Assembly (NCBI GenBank): GCA_964584305.1
Contig: CAZOZL010000006.1
Coordinates: 62,001 to 126,000 of the forward strand
Reading direction: 5' to 3'
Length of the DNA stretch: 64,000 nt
DNA from: SB11 sp964584305
GTDB taxonomy: Bacteria > Bacteroidota > Bacteroidia > UBA8524
The position numbers and the translations under genes were made by a program. Below, in pieces: positions 32,561-42,900 of this stretch (position 1 is the first letter of the stretch; every line of letters begins with the position of its first letter). The notes beneath the pieces were generated by a model. It was given only the letters and a program-made list of their open reading frames with translations. It was not told the origin of the DNA and did not search any database.

Positions 32561-34825
32561 CTACTCTATTAGTTTTATACTTGCTGCTCCGCTTATTTTC
32601 TTTTTCACGGTTATCGTTTTTTTATATTTTATTTTACTAACACCACTTGCTTGCGCATTTAAGTAGTTTATACTATTTATATAGGCTTGGGCTGCCCCGT
32701 TTGTCTCTATGGTACAGCTATTTATTTTTAATTCGCTGCACTTTAATTTTGAGACTCCATTTACCTCAATATCAGCTTTGTTTACTGTGCCTTTTAGTTT
32801 TGCCACAGCACTTCCCGCTAATTCCATTTCCAACTCATCAATATCTATATCCCCTTCAATACTGCTTACTCCGTTAATATCAAGCGTAAGCTGCTTTTCT
32901 TTTATTGCTGCTAAATATACTTTTGCTGCTCCGTTTGCTTCTACCTTGTTAAGGTGGGGCATTTTTATGTTAATAATAATATCGCTAACATCATATTTAT
33001 CAAAAATGTCAAATAATCCATCATTGTCAATATCAATTTTTAGCGTATTTCCTCTTTTAAAAATTTCAATATTTTCACGCACATCATACGGCCCTGTTAC
33101 ATATATAGAGTATTCATTAGCATATTCAATATTCACCTCAACGGGTATATTTACTTCTATTTTTGTAAAATCTTTTTCTACATGGCTGTCTCCTCTATTG
33201 GCGTAGTTTCTGCTGCCTGTAAGTTTTTTGCAATTTAAACACCGCAGTCCTTCCTCGCTCATTTTCCATGTCATTCCATAATACTCTGGGTCTGTAACTT
33301 TACGTTTCAATTGCCTGTTCATTATTTCTGTTACTCCTTGCTCAAACCTCACTACTTTTCCCTCTGGCACCCATAGTCTGTATATTATTTTTTGGTTTCT
33401 ATAAGGGGTATTTTCACCCACATAAAAGTGCGTATTAATGGTGAGCAGGCTATCTTCAAGCTCATATTTCAAAGGTATTTTTTTGGCAAATAGATGTGCC
33501 CTGTACTCATCTTGCCCGTATGCTGTTCTTATAATTTCAAGTTCCCACTCGCTACCTTCGCTTTTTCTTATATCAAGTGATGCTAAACACCACAGCGAGT
33601 CATTAATAATAGCGTTTGAGGATGTTTTAACATACTGAAAATCAAGCCCTCTTATTTTAAATGCTGATGCTGTATAACTATGTATATTTTTGGCATTATA
33701 CTCCCCAAAAAGCTGTTTTAGTATTGGGTTATAGGCTGAAATTACTAAAGTATCTCCCACAGCAATTATTTTACTTTTCTTTACAGCCTGTTGTGTAGAG
33801 AATGTGTTACCGTATATTGCCCCTAAGGTAAGTAGTGTAAAAAAGGCCATAGTACCCGCAACAATAGTTACTATAATAGCCCCACTGCTTAGTAGTTTCC
33901 TGTTAGGATTAAATAGTTTTAATGCGGCTGTTGTTAGCATTATTATAACTATAAGTGTCAATACAAATGCGGCTACAATAGCTACCCATATATAGGTTTG
34001 GTTTTCAAAAACTAATGATATTATAGGCAATCTACCATCAGTAGCCACTTGTATTAAAAGCGCTACCAACCCAATAAAAAATAAAATGCCCAAAAGCAAT
34101 AGCACAAAGCCCAGTACTTTTGAAAGTAATTTTGCCCCGCCTTTTATTATTTCTTTTAAAAAGCCCGCTCCTTTATAAAAGGCTTTGGCAACTGGATCTT
34201 TCTTAGCTTTGCCATAGTTATTTATGTTTTTTTTTACTCTTTCATACTCCTCTTTTACGGTTTTTTCAATAGTATCAATATTTACCCGTTCGCCCTTCAT
34301 TTGCAACCTATCAGAGGGTGTTTTAGCCTCAGGAATTATTGCCCAAAGAACGATATAGAAGAACAAGCCAGTACCGAACGCAAAAAATAAGAATAAAAAT
34401 ATTAATCGCATCCATAGCGGTTCTATTCCAAAATAATGCCCTGCCCCCGAGCATACTCCACCCAATACATTATTTTCTCTATCTCGCATAAAACGTTTAG
34501 GTATATCGCCTATTGGCGAGGTATAGGCTTGTTTCTCGTCTTTCGTTTTTTCTTCCTCCTCCTCGTCAATACCAAAGTCTGATGGTTTGCCCATAGTGGC
34601 AATAACCTCCTCAATATCAGCCACGGTTATTACTGCTTTATTTTCTAAAACCTCTTGCAACATTTCGGCAATGCGGCTTTCTATATCGTCCATTATTTCT
34701 AAACGGCTTTTCTCATTTGTAAAATGATTGTTAAGCTGTTCTAAATAGTTTTGTAATAACTCAAAGGCTTCCTCTTCTACCTGAAATACCAGCCCTTTTA
34801 AATTTATACTTATTATCTTGTTCAT
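32561..34825 (-). CDS. PspC and GIN (DUF2807-like) domain membrane protein
   Basis: 754 residues. N-terminal helical region 1-100 (FQVEEEAFELLQNYLEQLNNHF, EIMDDIESRIAEMLQEVLE). PspC domain at about 110-168 (KRFMRDRENNVLGGVCSGAGHYFGIEPLWMRLIFLFLFF...IVLWAIIPE). Further membrane helices are near 235-262, 280-302 and 315-340. The extracytoplasmic C-terminus (about 560-754) has repeated short beta units (KVEANGAAKVYLAAIKEKQLTLDINGVSS, IEVNGVSKLKC, ETNGAAQAYINSI) typical of GIN/DUF2807 adhesin-like solenoids. It probably responds to envelope stress. It lies 40 bases downstream of the PadR regulator gene in the same direction. Confidence 0.88.
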   Translation of the reverse strand: MNKIISINLKGLVFQVEEEAFELLQNYLEQLNNHFTNEKSRLEIMDDIESRIAEMLQEVLENKAVITVADIEEVIATMGKPSDFGIDEEEEEKTKDEKQAYTSPIGDIPKRFMRDRENNVLGGVCSGAGHYFGIEPLWMRLIFLFLFFAFGTGLFFYIVLWAIIPEAKTPSDRLQMKGERVNIDTIEKTVKEEYERVKKNINNYGKAKKDPVAKAFYKGAGFLKEIIKGGAKLLSKVLGFVLLLLGILFFIGLVALLIQVATDGRLPIISLVFENQTYIWVAIVAAFVLTLIVIIMLTTAALKLFNPNRKLLSSGAIIVTIVAGTMAFFTLLTLGAIYGNTFSTQQAVKKSKIIAVGDTLVISAYNPILKQLFGEYNAKNIHSYTASAFKIRGLDFQYVKTSSNAIINDSLWCLASLDIRKSEGSEWELEIIRTAYGQDEYRAHLFAKKIPLKYELEDSLLTINTHFYVGENTPYRNQKIIYRLWVPEGKVVRFEQGVTEIMNRQLKRKVTDPEYYGMTWKMSEEGLRCLNCKKLTGSRNYANRGDSHVEKDFTKIEVNIPVEVNIEYANEYSIYVTGPYDVRENIEIFKRGNTLKIDIDNDGLFDIFDKYDVSDIIINIKMPHLNKVEANGAAKVYLAAIKEKQLTLDINGVSSIEGDIDIDELEMELAGSAVAKLKGTVNKADIEVNGVSKLKCSELKINSCTIETNGAAQAYINSINYLNAQASGVSKIKYKKTITVKKKISGAASIKLIE

Positions 34826-34865
34826 TTTTGTTATTGTTAGGTGTTTATAGATTAGTGCGGGTGTA

Positions 34866-35195
34866 TTAGTTTTTGTTGGTTGCCTTTTCTATGGCTTCGG
34901 TTAAAATTTTCCAAGTATTGTCCAGTGCTTTCAAAAACTCCCTTCCTTTATCTGTTATCGAGTAATATTTTCGAGGTGGTCCTTGCTGGCTTTCTTCCCA
35001 TCTATAACTTAATAGTTCAGCATTTTTTAACCTTGTTAATAGTGGATACAATGTACCTTCAACTACAATTAGCTTTGCTACTTTAAGTTTTTGTAAAATA
35101 TCCGAAGCATATATTTCTTCTTGTGCAATTACTGCCATAATGCAGTATTCAAGCACTCCTTTACGCATTTGCGATTGTATATTGTCTAATTTCAC
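34866..35195 (-). CDS. PadR family transcriptional regulator
   Basis: 109 residues: a winged-helix PadR protein (MRKGVLEYCIMAVIAQEEIYASDILQKL, EGTLYPLLTRLKNAELLSYRWEESQQGPPRKYYSITDKGREFLKAL). The EGTLYPLLxRL recognition helix and the GPPRKYY wing are diagnostic. It likely represses its own operon with the downstream PspC gene. The start is a GTG at 35195 (GTGAAATTAGAC). A perfect inverted repeat at 35221-35239 upstream is a good operator candidate. Confidence 0.92.
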   Translation of the reverse strand: MKLDNIQSQMRKGVLEYCIMAVIAQEEIYASDILQKLKVAKLIVVEGTLYPLLTRLKNAELLSYRWEESQQGPPRKYYSITDKGREFLKALDNTWKILTEAIEKATNKN

Positions 35196-35220
35196 ACTGC
35201 AAATAAAGGTAAAAATATAA

Positions 35221-35239
35221 TACTATGCAATACATAGTA
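35221..35239. promoter_or_regulatory. Candidate PadR operator
   Basis: TACTATG-CAATA-CATAGTA, a perfect 7-bp inverted repeat with a 5-base spacer, 26 bases upstream of the padR GTG start. Position and symmetry fit autoregulation by the dimeric PadR protein. Confidence 0.5.
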
Positions 35240-35807
35240 CCTTCTTTTGGATAGTATTCTACAAATTGGGTTATTCTTCAGATGGAAAATATTATTTTTT
35301 TAAGGGGACAACGTCCACTAACTAAAGCCCGTTGCTTTTAAAAGCACCGATAAAGCAGGATTTTAATTCTATAATTAATGTGAGTTGGGGTTTCGCTGTA
35401 TATGCCAAATTTTCAAAATTCGACATATACCACCACCACTTGTACACCACTTTTTGGCTACCCTCTGAACCTGCTTACACGCCTTTCGACTCCGCTCAAG
35501 ATAACAACGTATGCGCCAAATAAAGGCAAACCCCTTCCAAAGCAACTGATTGGCATTAGCAAATAAGTATCCCCTTAAGGGGAAGCCAAATTGTAGCATA
35601 GGTAAACTGCAATACATGGGTAGAGGGTTTAATAACAAGAAAGAAATGTATGATACAGTGTCCGTGCCTGTTCAGGCGTTTCCTTGCAACAGGTTCAAAC
35701 CTAACTGCAATTTATAACCTTAGCAAAAAACTTTATGTATAGAATGGGCATTCATGCCTATTCTGTGAGCCCATCGCACTAAAGGCTAAAAGCCACTAAC
35801 TAACAAT
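35240..35807. other. Non-coding stretch with a dispersed repeat and hairpins
   Basis: No convincing gene lies between padR and the tRNA. The stretch contains repeat copy B (35531-35600), a CCTTTCGACTCCGCTCAAG block at about 35482-35500 of the kind widespread between genes in many bacteria, a GCCTG/CAGGC hairpin near 35667, and an 11-bp hairpin (AGAATGGGCAT / ATGCCTATTCT) at 35741-35764. A minus-strand open frame at 35375-35638 follows the repeat and is not called. Confidence 0.6.
35531..35600 (-). repeat. Dispersed intergenic repeat, copy B
   Basis: Reverse-complement counterpart of 1143-1216. It reads TATGCTACAATTTGG, then the palindrome TCCCCTTAAGGGGA, then TTTGCTAATGCCAAT and TTTGGAAGGGG. 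Length is 70 against 74 bases. Confidence 0.7.
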
Positions 35808-35812
35808 TAAAA

Positions 35813-35846
35813 AAAAGCCTTGCAAGAAAATTCTTGCAAGGCTTTT
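35813..35846 (-). terminator. Terminator of the tRNA-Pro gene
   Basis: A perfect 16-bp inverted repeat, AAAAGCCTTGCAAGAA / TTCTTGCAAGGCTTTT, around 2 bases. On the minus strand it is followed by a T-run (complement of the A-run at 35809-35816), 12 bases past the tRNA 3' end. Confidence 0.88.
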
Positions 35847-35857
35847 ATTATAACCTG

Positions 35858-35931
35858 TCGGAGTGGCGGGATTTGAACCCACGACCTCTCGCACCCCAAG
35901 CGAGTGCGCTACCGGACTGCGCCACACCCCG
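35858..35931 (-). tRNA. tRNA-Pro (GGG anticodon)
   Basis: A 74-base cloverleaf on the minus strand. Acceptor CGGGGTG pairs with CACTCCG (one G-T), the D-stem is GCGC/GCGC, and the anticodon stem CTCGC/GCGAG surrounds loop TTGGGGT with anticodon GGG. The T-arm GTGGG-TTCAAAT-CCCGC has the normal TTCAA loop. The discriminator is A and CCA is not encoded. The CGGGG 5' end is typical of tRNA-Pro. A terminator follows directly. Confidence 0.96.
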
Positions 35932-36005
35932 TGTTTTTATAAAAATACCAAAACAGGCTTTTTAAGGGTTGCAAATCAACAAAAAAAACGCTTGCCAATC
36001 AAGCA

Positions 36006-37121
36006 CTAACTATTTTTATCGATATGTAGTGTTTGTGTTGGGAAAGCAAAATCAGTACCGTTGCGTTCTACAATTTTCATTACTTCGTAGTTTATCTCTT
36101 GTTTCACTTCCATCATCAAATCCCAGCTATTGGTGTTTACAAAAAATAAAATCTGGATGTCTAACGAGCTTGCTCCAAATTCACTAAAAAGCACCATAAT
36201 GTCGTTATCAATTTGTTTATGCGCTAATAGGTATTTGTTTATTTCACTGCAAATAGTTTCTATCTGCGCTGATTTGGTGCCATACAGCACGCCAATGGTA
36301 AATTTAACCCTTCTAAAAGAACTAAGGGTAATATTGTTTAGCGGGTTATTTATCAGTGTTTGATTGGGCAGGGTTACTAAGCTCTTATCTAATGTTCTAA
36401 TTCTGGTGCTTCTAAACCCTACTTTTTCAATAGTGCCTGTAATATCATTTACGGTAATCAATTCGCCTGCTTTAAATGGCTTATCCATAAAAATGATGAA
36501 TGATGCCAACAGGTTGGATAGTGTATCTTGCGCTGCTAAAGCAATTGCCAAACCACCCAGTCCCAAGCCCGTAACTACGGCGGCAATGTTCATTTTAAAA
36601 ACAGCACCCAAAGTGAAAAAGACAGCAATAATAATTACCCCAAATTTTACTAACTCTCTAAAAAATCCAACCAGCTGGTCGTCAGTAGTGTCTTCTGTTT
36701 CTAAGGCTTTATCTGCTAATACTAAGCTTATGTACTCCACCAACCGGAGCAATAGCCAAGTAGTAATACTTACTAAAAATAAATCATAAATAATGGTGAT
36801 GAAGCCACTTATAGTTAATCCTTTAAAAATGGAGATATTAACACTGGGCGGTAAATCTATAGGATAAAAAGCGATATAAATGTACACCATCCCGAAAAAG
36901 TACTTAATCGGTTTTTTAAACAAACTATCAAATTCGCTCGTAAATTTGTTGCGAGAAAAGACTTTTAAAGGCTTAAAAAGCAGGTGGATAAGACTTTTTG
37001 TAATAATGTTTTTAAAGGCAAACCCTAAAAGCAAAACACCTGCACAAAGCAGGTATTCTCCAACGGTATTGTTTAAAAAAATTATTTTCATCCATTTTTC
37101 AAAAGAATCAAATGCTTTCAT
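36006..37121 (-). CDS. Mechanosensitive ion channel family protein (MscS-like)
   Basis: 371 residues. Several membrane helices fill the first ~190 residues (YLLCAGVLLLGFAFKNIIT, YFFGMVYIYIAFYPI, VSITTWLLLRLVEYISLVLAD). The pore-lining TM3 block is VVTGLGLGGLAIALAAQDTLSNLLASFIIFMDKPFKAGELI at about 183-223, the MscS signature. The cytoplasmic beta domain follows (VNDITGTIEKVGFRSTRIRTLDKSLVTLPNQTLINNPLNNI). It releases solutes on hypo-osmotic shock. It is separated by only 1 base from the upstream dehydrogenase gene. Confidence 0.93.
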   Translation of the reverse strand: MKAFDSFEKWMKIIFLNNTVGEYLLCAGVLLLGFAFKNIITKSLIHLLFKPLKVFSRNKFTSEFDSLFKKPIKYFFGMVYIYIAFYPIDLPPSVNISIFKGLTISGFITIIYDLFLVSITTWLLLRLVEYISLVLADKALETEDTTDDQLVGFFRELVKFGVIIIAVFFTLGAVFKMNIAAVVTGLGLGGLAIALAAQDTLSNLLASFIIFMDKPFKAGELITVNDITGTIEKVGFRSTRIRTLDKSLVTLPNQTLINNPLNNITLSSFRRVKFTIGVLYGTKSAQIETICSEINKYLLAHKQIDNDIMVLFSEFGASSLDIQILFFVNTNSWDLMMEVKQEINYEVMKIVERNGTDFAFPTQTLHIDKNS

Positions 37122-37122
37122 A

Positions 37123-38373
37123 TTATTGGGTTAATTTTATTAATTCAATTTCAAGCCCTTTACCCATCAATCCTGTGGGTTTCGAGCTAAACTGATGGAT
37201 TTTTGTCATCGCATCATATATTATTTTCGACGCATCATGAAAAATAGCCTCATCGTTTAGTTGGGCATTTTCGGTCATTAAATACCCAAAGGTGCGTGCC
37301 ATACCACAGTTTGCAATAAAATCGGGAATAACTGCTGTATGTTCATCTGCATATTGTGCAATAGGACCCATAAATATTTCTTTATCGGCAAAAGGCACAT
37401 TAGCACCACAACTCATTACTTCTAAGCCCCCGTCAATAAGGTCGTCCATGTTTTTCTTACTAACAAGGCGTGATGCCGCCCCAGGGATGTATATTTCTGC
37501 TTTTAGCTTCCATATTTGCTGGTTTACCTCATCAAAGCTCATCATATTGGGCGCATTAAGCGCATTACCGTTACGGTTTTCAAATAGTTCTTTTATCTCA
37601 TCAAAAGTAAAGCCTTCTTGTTTTATCAAGCCCCCTGTACGGTCTATAATTCCTACTATTTTCACCCCATTTTTGGCTAAGTAATAGGCGGCAGCAGCGG
37701 CTACATTTCCAAAACCTTGTATTATGGCTGTTTTATAGTTTAATACGCCTCCGTATAGATGATAAAAATGCCTTACCCCTTCGGCTACTCCCCAGCCTGT
37801 AATCATATCAGATACGGTATATTGTTTGGTAATATCAGGGCTAAAACGTTTATCGTCCAACACTTTAGTTACTCCATTTACCAAGTTATCTATACGGCGT
37901 TTTTGCTCAACAGGGTCAGTAATTTTAAGGTGGCTTTTTACTACACAGGCTTGTGGGTGGGGTACGCCATTGGCTTTGGTAATAGGGATAACCTCGTGTA
38001 TTTCATCAACATTTAAGTCTCCGCCAGTGCCATAATATTGGTTTAATAGCGGAGCAACGGCTTTGTACCAACGCTCTAACACTCCGCGTTTGCGGGGGTC
38101 GCGAGGGTCAAAGTTAATACCTGATTTTGCACCTCCAATAGGTGGCCCAGATACCGAAAATTTAACCTCCATTGTTTTAGCAAGAGATTCTACTTCATAC
38201 CTATCCAGCCCAATACGCATACGTGTGCCTCCACCTGATGCGCCACCCCGTAGCGAGTTGATAACTACCCAGCCTTCGGCTTCGGTTTCACTATCTTTCC
38301 ATTCAAAAACTATTTCAGGTTGTTTATTTTGAAATTTATCTAAAAGCGTTTTTAATGATTCGTTATAGAGCAT
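37123..38373 (-). CDS. Glu/Leu/Phe/Val dehydrogenase family enzyme
   Basis: 416 residues. The N-terminal dimerisation domain shows GGASGGGTRMRIGLDRYEVESLAKTMEVKFSVSGPPIGGAKSGI; the catalytic Lys is in GGAKSGI, and Asp is in GTGGDLNVDE. The C-terminal Rossmann domain has TAIIQGFGNVAAAAAYYLAKNGVKIVGIIDRTGG, the NAD(P)-binding GFGNVA motif. It deaminates an amino acid, probably glutamate or a branched-chain one, to the 2-oxo acid. The sequence departs from GdhA consensus (GGAKSGI for GGGKGGI), so substrate is uncertain. It is immediately upstream of the mscS-like gene. Confidence 0.9.
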   Translation of the reverse strand: MLYNESLKTLLDKFQNKQPEIVFEWKDSETEAEGWVVINSLRGGASGGGTRMRIGLDRYEVESLAKTMEVKFSVSGPPIGGAKSGINFDPRDPRKRGVLERWYKAVAPLLNQYYGTGGDLNVDEIHEVIPITKANGVPHPQACVVKSHLKITDPVEQKRRIDNLVNGVTKVLDDKRFSPDITKQYTVSDMITGWGVAEGVRHFYHLYGGVLNYKTAIIQGFGNVAAAAAYYLAKNGVKIVGIIDRTGGLIKQEGFTFDEIKELFENRNGNALNAPNMMSFDEVNQQIWKLKAEIYIPGAASRLVSKKNMDDLIDGGLEVMSCGANVPFADKEIFMGPIAQYADEHTAVIPDFIANCGMARTFGYLMTENAQLNDEAIFHDASKIIYDAMTKIHQFSSKPTGLMGKGLEIELIKLTQ

Positions 38374-38405
38374 ACTCGTACAATTTTGTTTTTTTAGTTA
38401 ATCCG

Positions 38406-39500
38406 TTAATTTAATGTTGAGAAATCGCCAAAAATTGCGCCCCCTATATTATCTTTTGATGCTCCAGTAGCACTTGCTAAAACATTGTTTTGATTTTTAA
38501 TTCTTAACACTCCTAAAAGCGCAAAAACCATCGCTTCTTTATATTCAATAAGGTTTTTATCTTCGGGTATTATAAACTCTGCATCAGTGTGTGTTTGTAA
38601 TAGTTCTATTAGTGTACCGTTATATGCACCTCCACCAGTAACTAATACTTTAAAACCTTCGGGCTGGTTATTGGTAATTTTGTCTATTGTTTTTGCTACT
38701 TGCCCTGCAATATGGTCGGCGAGGGTTTTCATCAAGTCTTCTTGCTTGTTTTGTTTTTCTACTTCACGCACAATAGGCCAAAACACACTGTTAATCCACT
38801 CACGAGCTAAAGATTTTGGACCTTCTTTGCTATAATAGGCAATATTGTTTAAGTCTTTTAATAAATCGTAGTTTATCCCTCCCGTTAGGGCTATTTCTCC
38901 ATTGGCATCATAGTCTTTTCCCAAATTACGAGCAATACGGTTCAAAATTATATTCCCAGGGCAAATATCAAAGGCTTCCAGTTTGCCATTGTGCTGGGTA
39001 GATATATTGCAAAAGCCACCCATATTAAGAAAGGCATCATACCCGCTAAACAGCAACTCATCGCCAATGGGTACTAAAGGTGCGCCTTGTCCGCCCAAAG
39101 CCACATCAACGGTTCTAAAATCACAGGTTACAGGCAACCCAGTTACAGCGTGTATTGCTGCACCGCTTCCTACTTGGGCGGTAATATTGCCATCAGGCTG
39201 GTGAAAAACAGTATGCCCGTGCGAGCTAATTAAATCTACTTCGGCATTGTGCTTGGCTATAAAATCTTTGGCAAGTGTGCCTAAGTAATGTCCATAAAAA
39301 GTGTCTGTTTTCACATATACCAGTGGGGTTTGCTTGCGTAGTTGCGATAGTCTAATTCTCCATTTAGAATCGTAGGGGGTAGTTTCGGCAGCTAAAATTT
39401 TGTAACTCCACTTGCCTGCTTCTTCACTAATTTCACAAAGGGCTAAATCAATTCCGTCCATAGACGTACCCGACATAATTCCAAGAACATTGTATTTCAT
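38406..39500 (-). CDS. anmK: Anhydro-N-acetylmuramic acid kinase
   Basis: 364 residues. It opens and phosphorylates 1,6-anhydro-MurNAc recovered from cell-wall turnover. The N-terminal ATP-binding loop is VLGIMSGTSMDGIDLAL at 5-21, followed by LISSHGHTVFHQP, VTCDFRTVDVALGGQGAPLVPIGDELLF and FLNMGGFCNIS, all AnmK blocks. GFKVLVTGGGAYNGTLIELL is the second phosphate-binding segment of the ASKHA fold. Length is normal. It lies 32 bases upstream of the dehydrogenase gene. Confidence 0.95.
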   Translation of the reverse strand: MKYNVLGIMSGTSMDGIDLALCEISEEAGKWSYKILAAETTPYDSKWRIRLSQLRKQTPLVYVKTDTFYGHYLGTLAKDFIAKHNAEVDLISSHGHTVFHQPDGNITAQVGSGAAIHAVTGLPVTCDFRTVDVALGGQGAPLVPIGDELLFSGYDAFLNMGGFCNISTQHNGKLEAFDICPGNIILNRIARNLGKDYDANGEIALTGGINYDLLKDLNNIAYYSKEGPKSLAREWINSVFWPIVREVEKQNKQEDLMKTLADHIAGQVAKTIDKITNNQPEGFKVLVTGGGAYNGTLIELLQTHTDAEFIIPEDKNLIEYKEAMVFALLGVLRIKNQNNVLASATGASKDNIGGAIFGDFSTLN

Positions 39501-39935
39501 AATCTTATATATTTATTTCTCACTATTTTTTTACGACAGGATAGTTGTTGGTATTTGCTATATACCAAGCAACAAACAAAGCCTAATACAGGGTAGGTAG
39601 TATTAATCTTTAGGTGTGCGAATTTATGAAAGTTTGCTCAAAAATGTAAGCTATAAAAAGAGGTTTTTATAGCTTGATAGTCTTATCACCCGTACTGCAT
39701 TATTTGGCGAATGTTATTGCCTGTCTTTTCCCTCATAACCGCACCCTATTTAACGATCAGGTACAATTACCAAAAGCCCCTCTAAAAGCGAAGAGGAACA
39801 CTTTACCCACAAAGTTAACGTGATTAGTTTTGTTTAGGGTAGATAACATAGCCCGTACAGCTGTTCCCCTTCATACGTAGGATAGTGCACATAGGACGGA
39901 AATAGGGAGTGAAACGCTATAAAAGACACCTCACA
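39501..39935. other. Non-coding stretch downstream of sprA
   Basis: 435 bases between sprA and anmK, both on the minus strand. It contains the 12-bp AT-rich hairpin at 39648-39675, a small CCTCT/AGAGG hairpin near 39780-39797, and the promoter of anmK, for which no exact TAnnTTTG box was found. No gene is supported. Confidence 0.6.
39648..39675 (-). terminator. Possible terminator downstream of sprA
   Basis: AAGCTATAAAAA / TTTTTATAGCTT, a perfect 12-bp inverted repeat with a 4-base loop. On the minus strand it is followed by ACATTTTTG. It lies about 260 bases past the sprA stop, so the assignment is tentative. Confidence 0.4.
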
Positions 39936-42900
39936 CTATTGTAAGGTATATCGTAGCGATAGCCCACCTTGTGTAATGGCGGTAGGGAAGGCATTGGATG
40001 TAGCGGGAGTAGATACACGCCTATCGTAAAAAAACCGTAAATTAAGTTTCTCGTTCAGCATATAATCAATTTGTGGTTTAATAGATAAAATACGCTGCCC
40101 TTGCGTGGGGTTACTTTGTAAGTTTTGCACGTTTCGGGTTATTGTAACTACATCACGAATAGAAAAATCGAACCTTATATTTAAATCGTTTTTCAAATAG
40201 GGTTTTCGTCCTCTAATTTTAAAGGGCAAGTATATTTCTTTTCCTCTATATCCTATACCAATAATAAATTCGGAGTTTCGTGTTTCTATTAATGTATAGT
40301 TGGCTAAGGATAGCGCAATATTTCGTGTTGATTTATACTCTACATTAGTAGTAAAATTATTAACGAAATTAATATCAATACGGATAAGCGGATTGAAACT
40401 CTCATTTATAGTAACGGAGCGAATTTCGTATTGCGGGTCGAAGTTATCATCCAACGGATTAATGCTATCAGAACTACTTAAAATAGTCTTATACTGTGGC
40501 ATATTATAGGTAGCACTATAAAACGATGAAAGAGTGATGCTACTGGCAATTTTTTTAATTTGTTTTATCCTGCTTAATCCATTGTAGTTTATCCTAATAG
40601 AGGGGAAAGGAATACGAGGAAAAAGACCTAAACTTTGGTCTTGTGCATTTGTGCCAGTATAAGCCGAAAGGAATGACGAAATAAGTACTCCTTGGTTTTT
40701 ATCAGTATATCCATTGGGGAAACCACTTTGCGCCGCCCCTACTGAGCGTGGGTCTTCTGCTGATATACGTTGAGCTACAACAAAACGATTATTAAGAAAT
40801 TGCTGAAACGTTTTTTCGTTTGAGCTTACTTCTTTACCCCTTAAAGCTGTGCGCAGGGTAGAAACTCCTATTTGGAAACTGCCCGTTTCTTGGAAACCAA
40901 AATCTCTAAAACCTTGTTCAGTCTCATCAAACCTAAATACACTTTGTGTGTTTTGTGTATGGTTTCTTACAAAACGCAACTCTACTCTAAAATCTTTAAA
41001 CGGTTCTAAAGTAGCACTGGCACTAAAATCCTGTCGGCTGGTTTGTGCAAAAAAAGTGTTTTGCAGGGTATCCGTAGTTAAAAAACCTTCCCTTGCCAGG
41101 CGGTAGCGTATGTTTGGGTCTTGTGCGCCAAATACAAAATCCCAACCGGGGGCATTTCTATCAACATCGTTGCCCAAGTATAGCGGGGTATGCCTAAAAC
41201 CAGGCAGCGTTGTTCCATTGGTTTGGGTAACCGTAAACGATGCGTTTTTAACCATCATTACCGTTTTTGCCAGTGTAATTCCAAAGCCACTTGCTTCTCG
41301 TTTTTTCTTTTTCTTCTTCTTGCGCTTATTGCCTTTGCCGTCGTCCTCTTCTTCCTCTTGCTTTTGCCTTCTTGGTTTTGGGCGATTTCTGTTTTGGTTT
41401 ATTTTGCGCAGTGCTGGTATTTTATTGTACAGGTTAAGCATATTAAACTGCCCCGTGTACGATAGGTTTTGTGAGTTTTGTATGGTGTTTCCTAAACTTC
41501 TTATTGCTGGTGGTGCAGTAACCCAGCCATAGTTGGCAGAGTATCGTGCGCTGGCAGTAACCCAGTCTAACAGGGGTATTTTGTTAAGCGGCAGGGTATA
41601 GGTTACGTTTGTTATTTGCGTGTAGTTGGTGGTTCGTCCAAGGTTTATAAAGTTGTTTCGTATGGTATCTATTTTTGTGGGATCTTCGTTTCTATCAATT
41701 TTTCCAATGGGTTCATCAATACGGGCATTTGAAGTTGCTTGATAGTCTATTTTTAAACTTTTGGTTAAATCCCAGCGCAAGTCATATACCCTGTTCATAG
41801 TAAAGTTTTTATCGTATAAAATAGGAACTATGGTAAAAGGGTCATCGTTGTTTCTATTGATTAATCTTGAATAGTATCTGTTTACATCAGCCCTCACTGA
41901 CAGGCTTTGTGGATACGGCGTGAAGTTAAAATCGCGTACTAAACGTAACCATTTTTTTGGTTTAACAATTTTTTTGAAAGGTTGAATGTTTTTTGCCCCC
42001 GTTGCAAAAGTGTATTGCCCGCTTCCTCGCCATGTGCGTTGAAGGTTAGCAGAAATACGCTGGTTGCGTTTAAAAACCTCTTGAAACGAGTAGCTAAAAT
42101 TAAAGTTTTCTATATCCCATAGTCTCGGTTTTCCGCCGCCCGTTCTATTTTTACGGATATTACTAAAATTGAAACTGCGCCTTGAGGTATAATCTTCGGC
42201 AGCAGTGAGAATTTTTTGTCTTTCTTCTTCACTTTGTGCTGCTTTAACGGTGGTTTCTAATAATATATCAGGGTTTAGGGGATTATATTTTGGGCGGATA
42301 AATTGCTCGCCTCTTTGCAAAAAGAAGGGGATAGTTAAACCCCACTTTGCAGGAAAGAATTTACCTAACTCTAACGAGGTTTGTATATCGTACAGCATTA
42401 TCTCGTTTAGGTTACGGTCGTTAAGTTTCTTATCAATACCTCCCCAACCGATAGACTGATAGTTTCCTGAAATTGAGAAAGTGCCTATATCAGCAAGTTT
42501 GGTTACCAATCGGGCAGTGGCAGCTTCGCCCCCTTGGTTATTAAACTCAACCACCCGTAGTTCATTAAACCAAATTTCGCCACATTTGGGCAAACCATCA
42601 TCGGTGGCAGGATTATCCTGCTTCAATGGGTTTTTTACCCCTAACATTATTACCCTAACATTGCTCATATCGGGTAGCCCTTTTAGGGTAATCCTTTTCC
42701 CATCGCCCAAATCATATACAAACTCATCAACCAATGATGCTCCCGCATTTGAGCGCAATTGTTTTGCTAAATAAAAATCTTCAAGCAGTACATTTAACTC
42801 ATTTTCGGTAGGCCACACTTGGTTTTCTTCTCGGCTGTTATCAGGGGTTACTAAAAGTGGAAGTTCATACTCGTAGTAGTTGTTTTCTAAATCAGTACCC

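Noticed and set aside
35375..35638. Minus-strand open frame of 87 codons between padR and the tRNA
   Set aside because: It crosses repeat copy B and a CGACTCCGCTCAAG-type intergenic block; composition is not protein-like and its beginning is repeat sequence.
41110..41532. Plus-strand frame of 140 codons antisense to sprA
   Set aside because: It lies fully inside sprA, and its Phe/Leu/Ser runs are the reverse reading of the Lys/Glu run.
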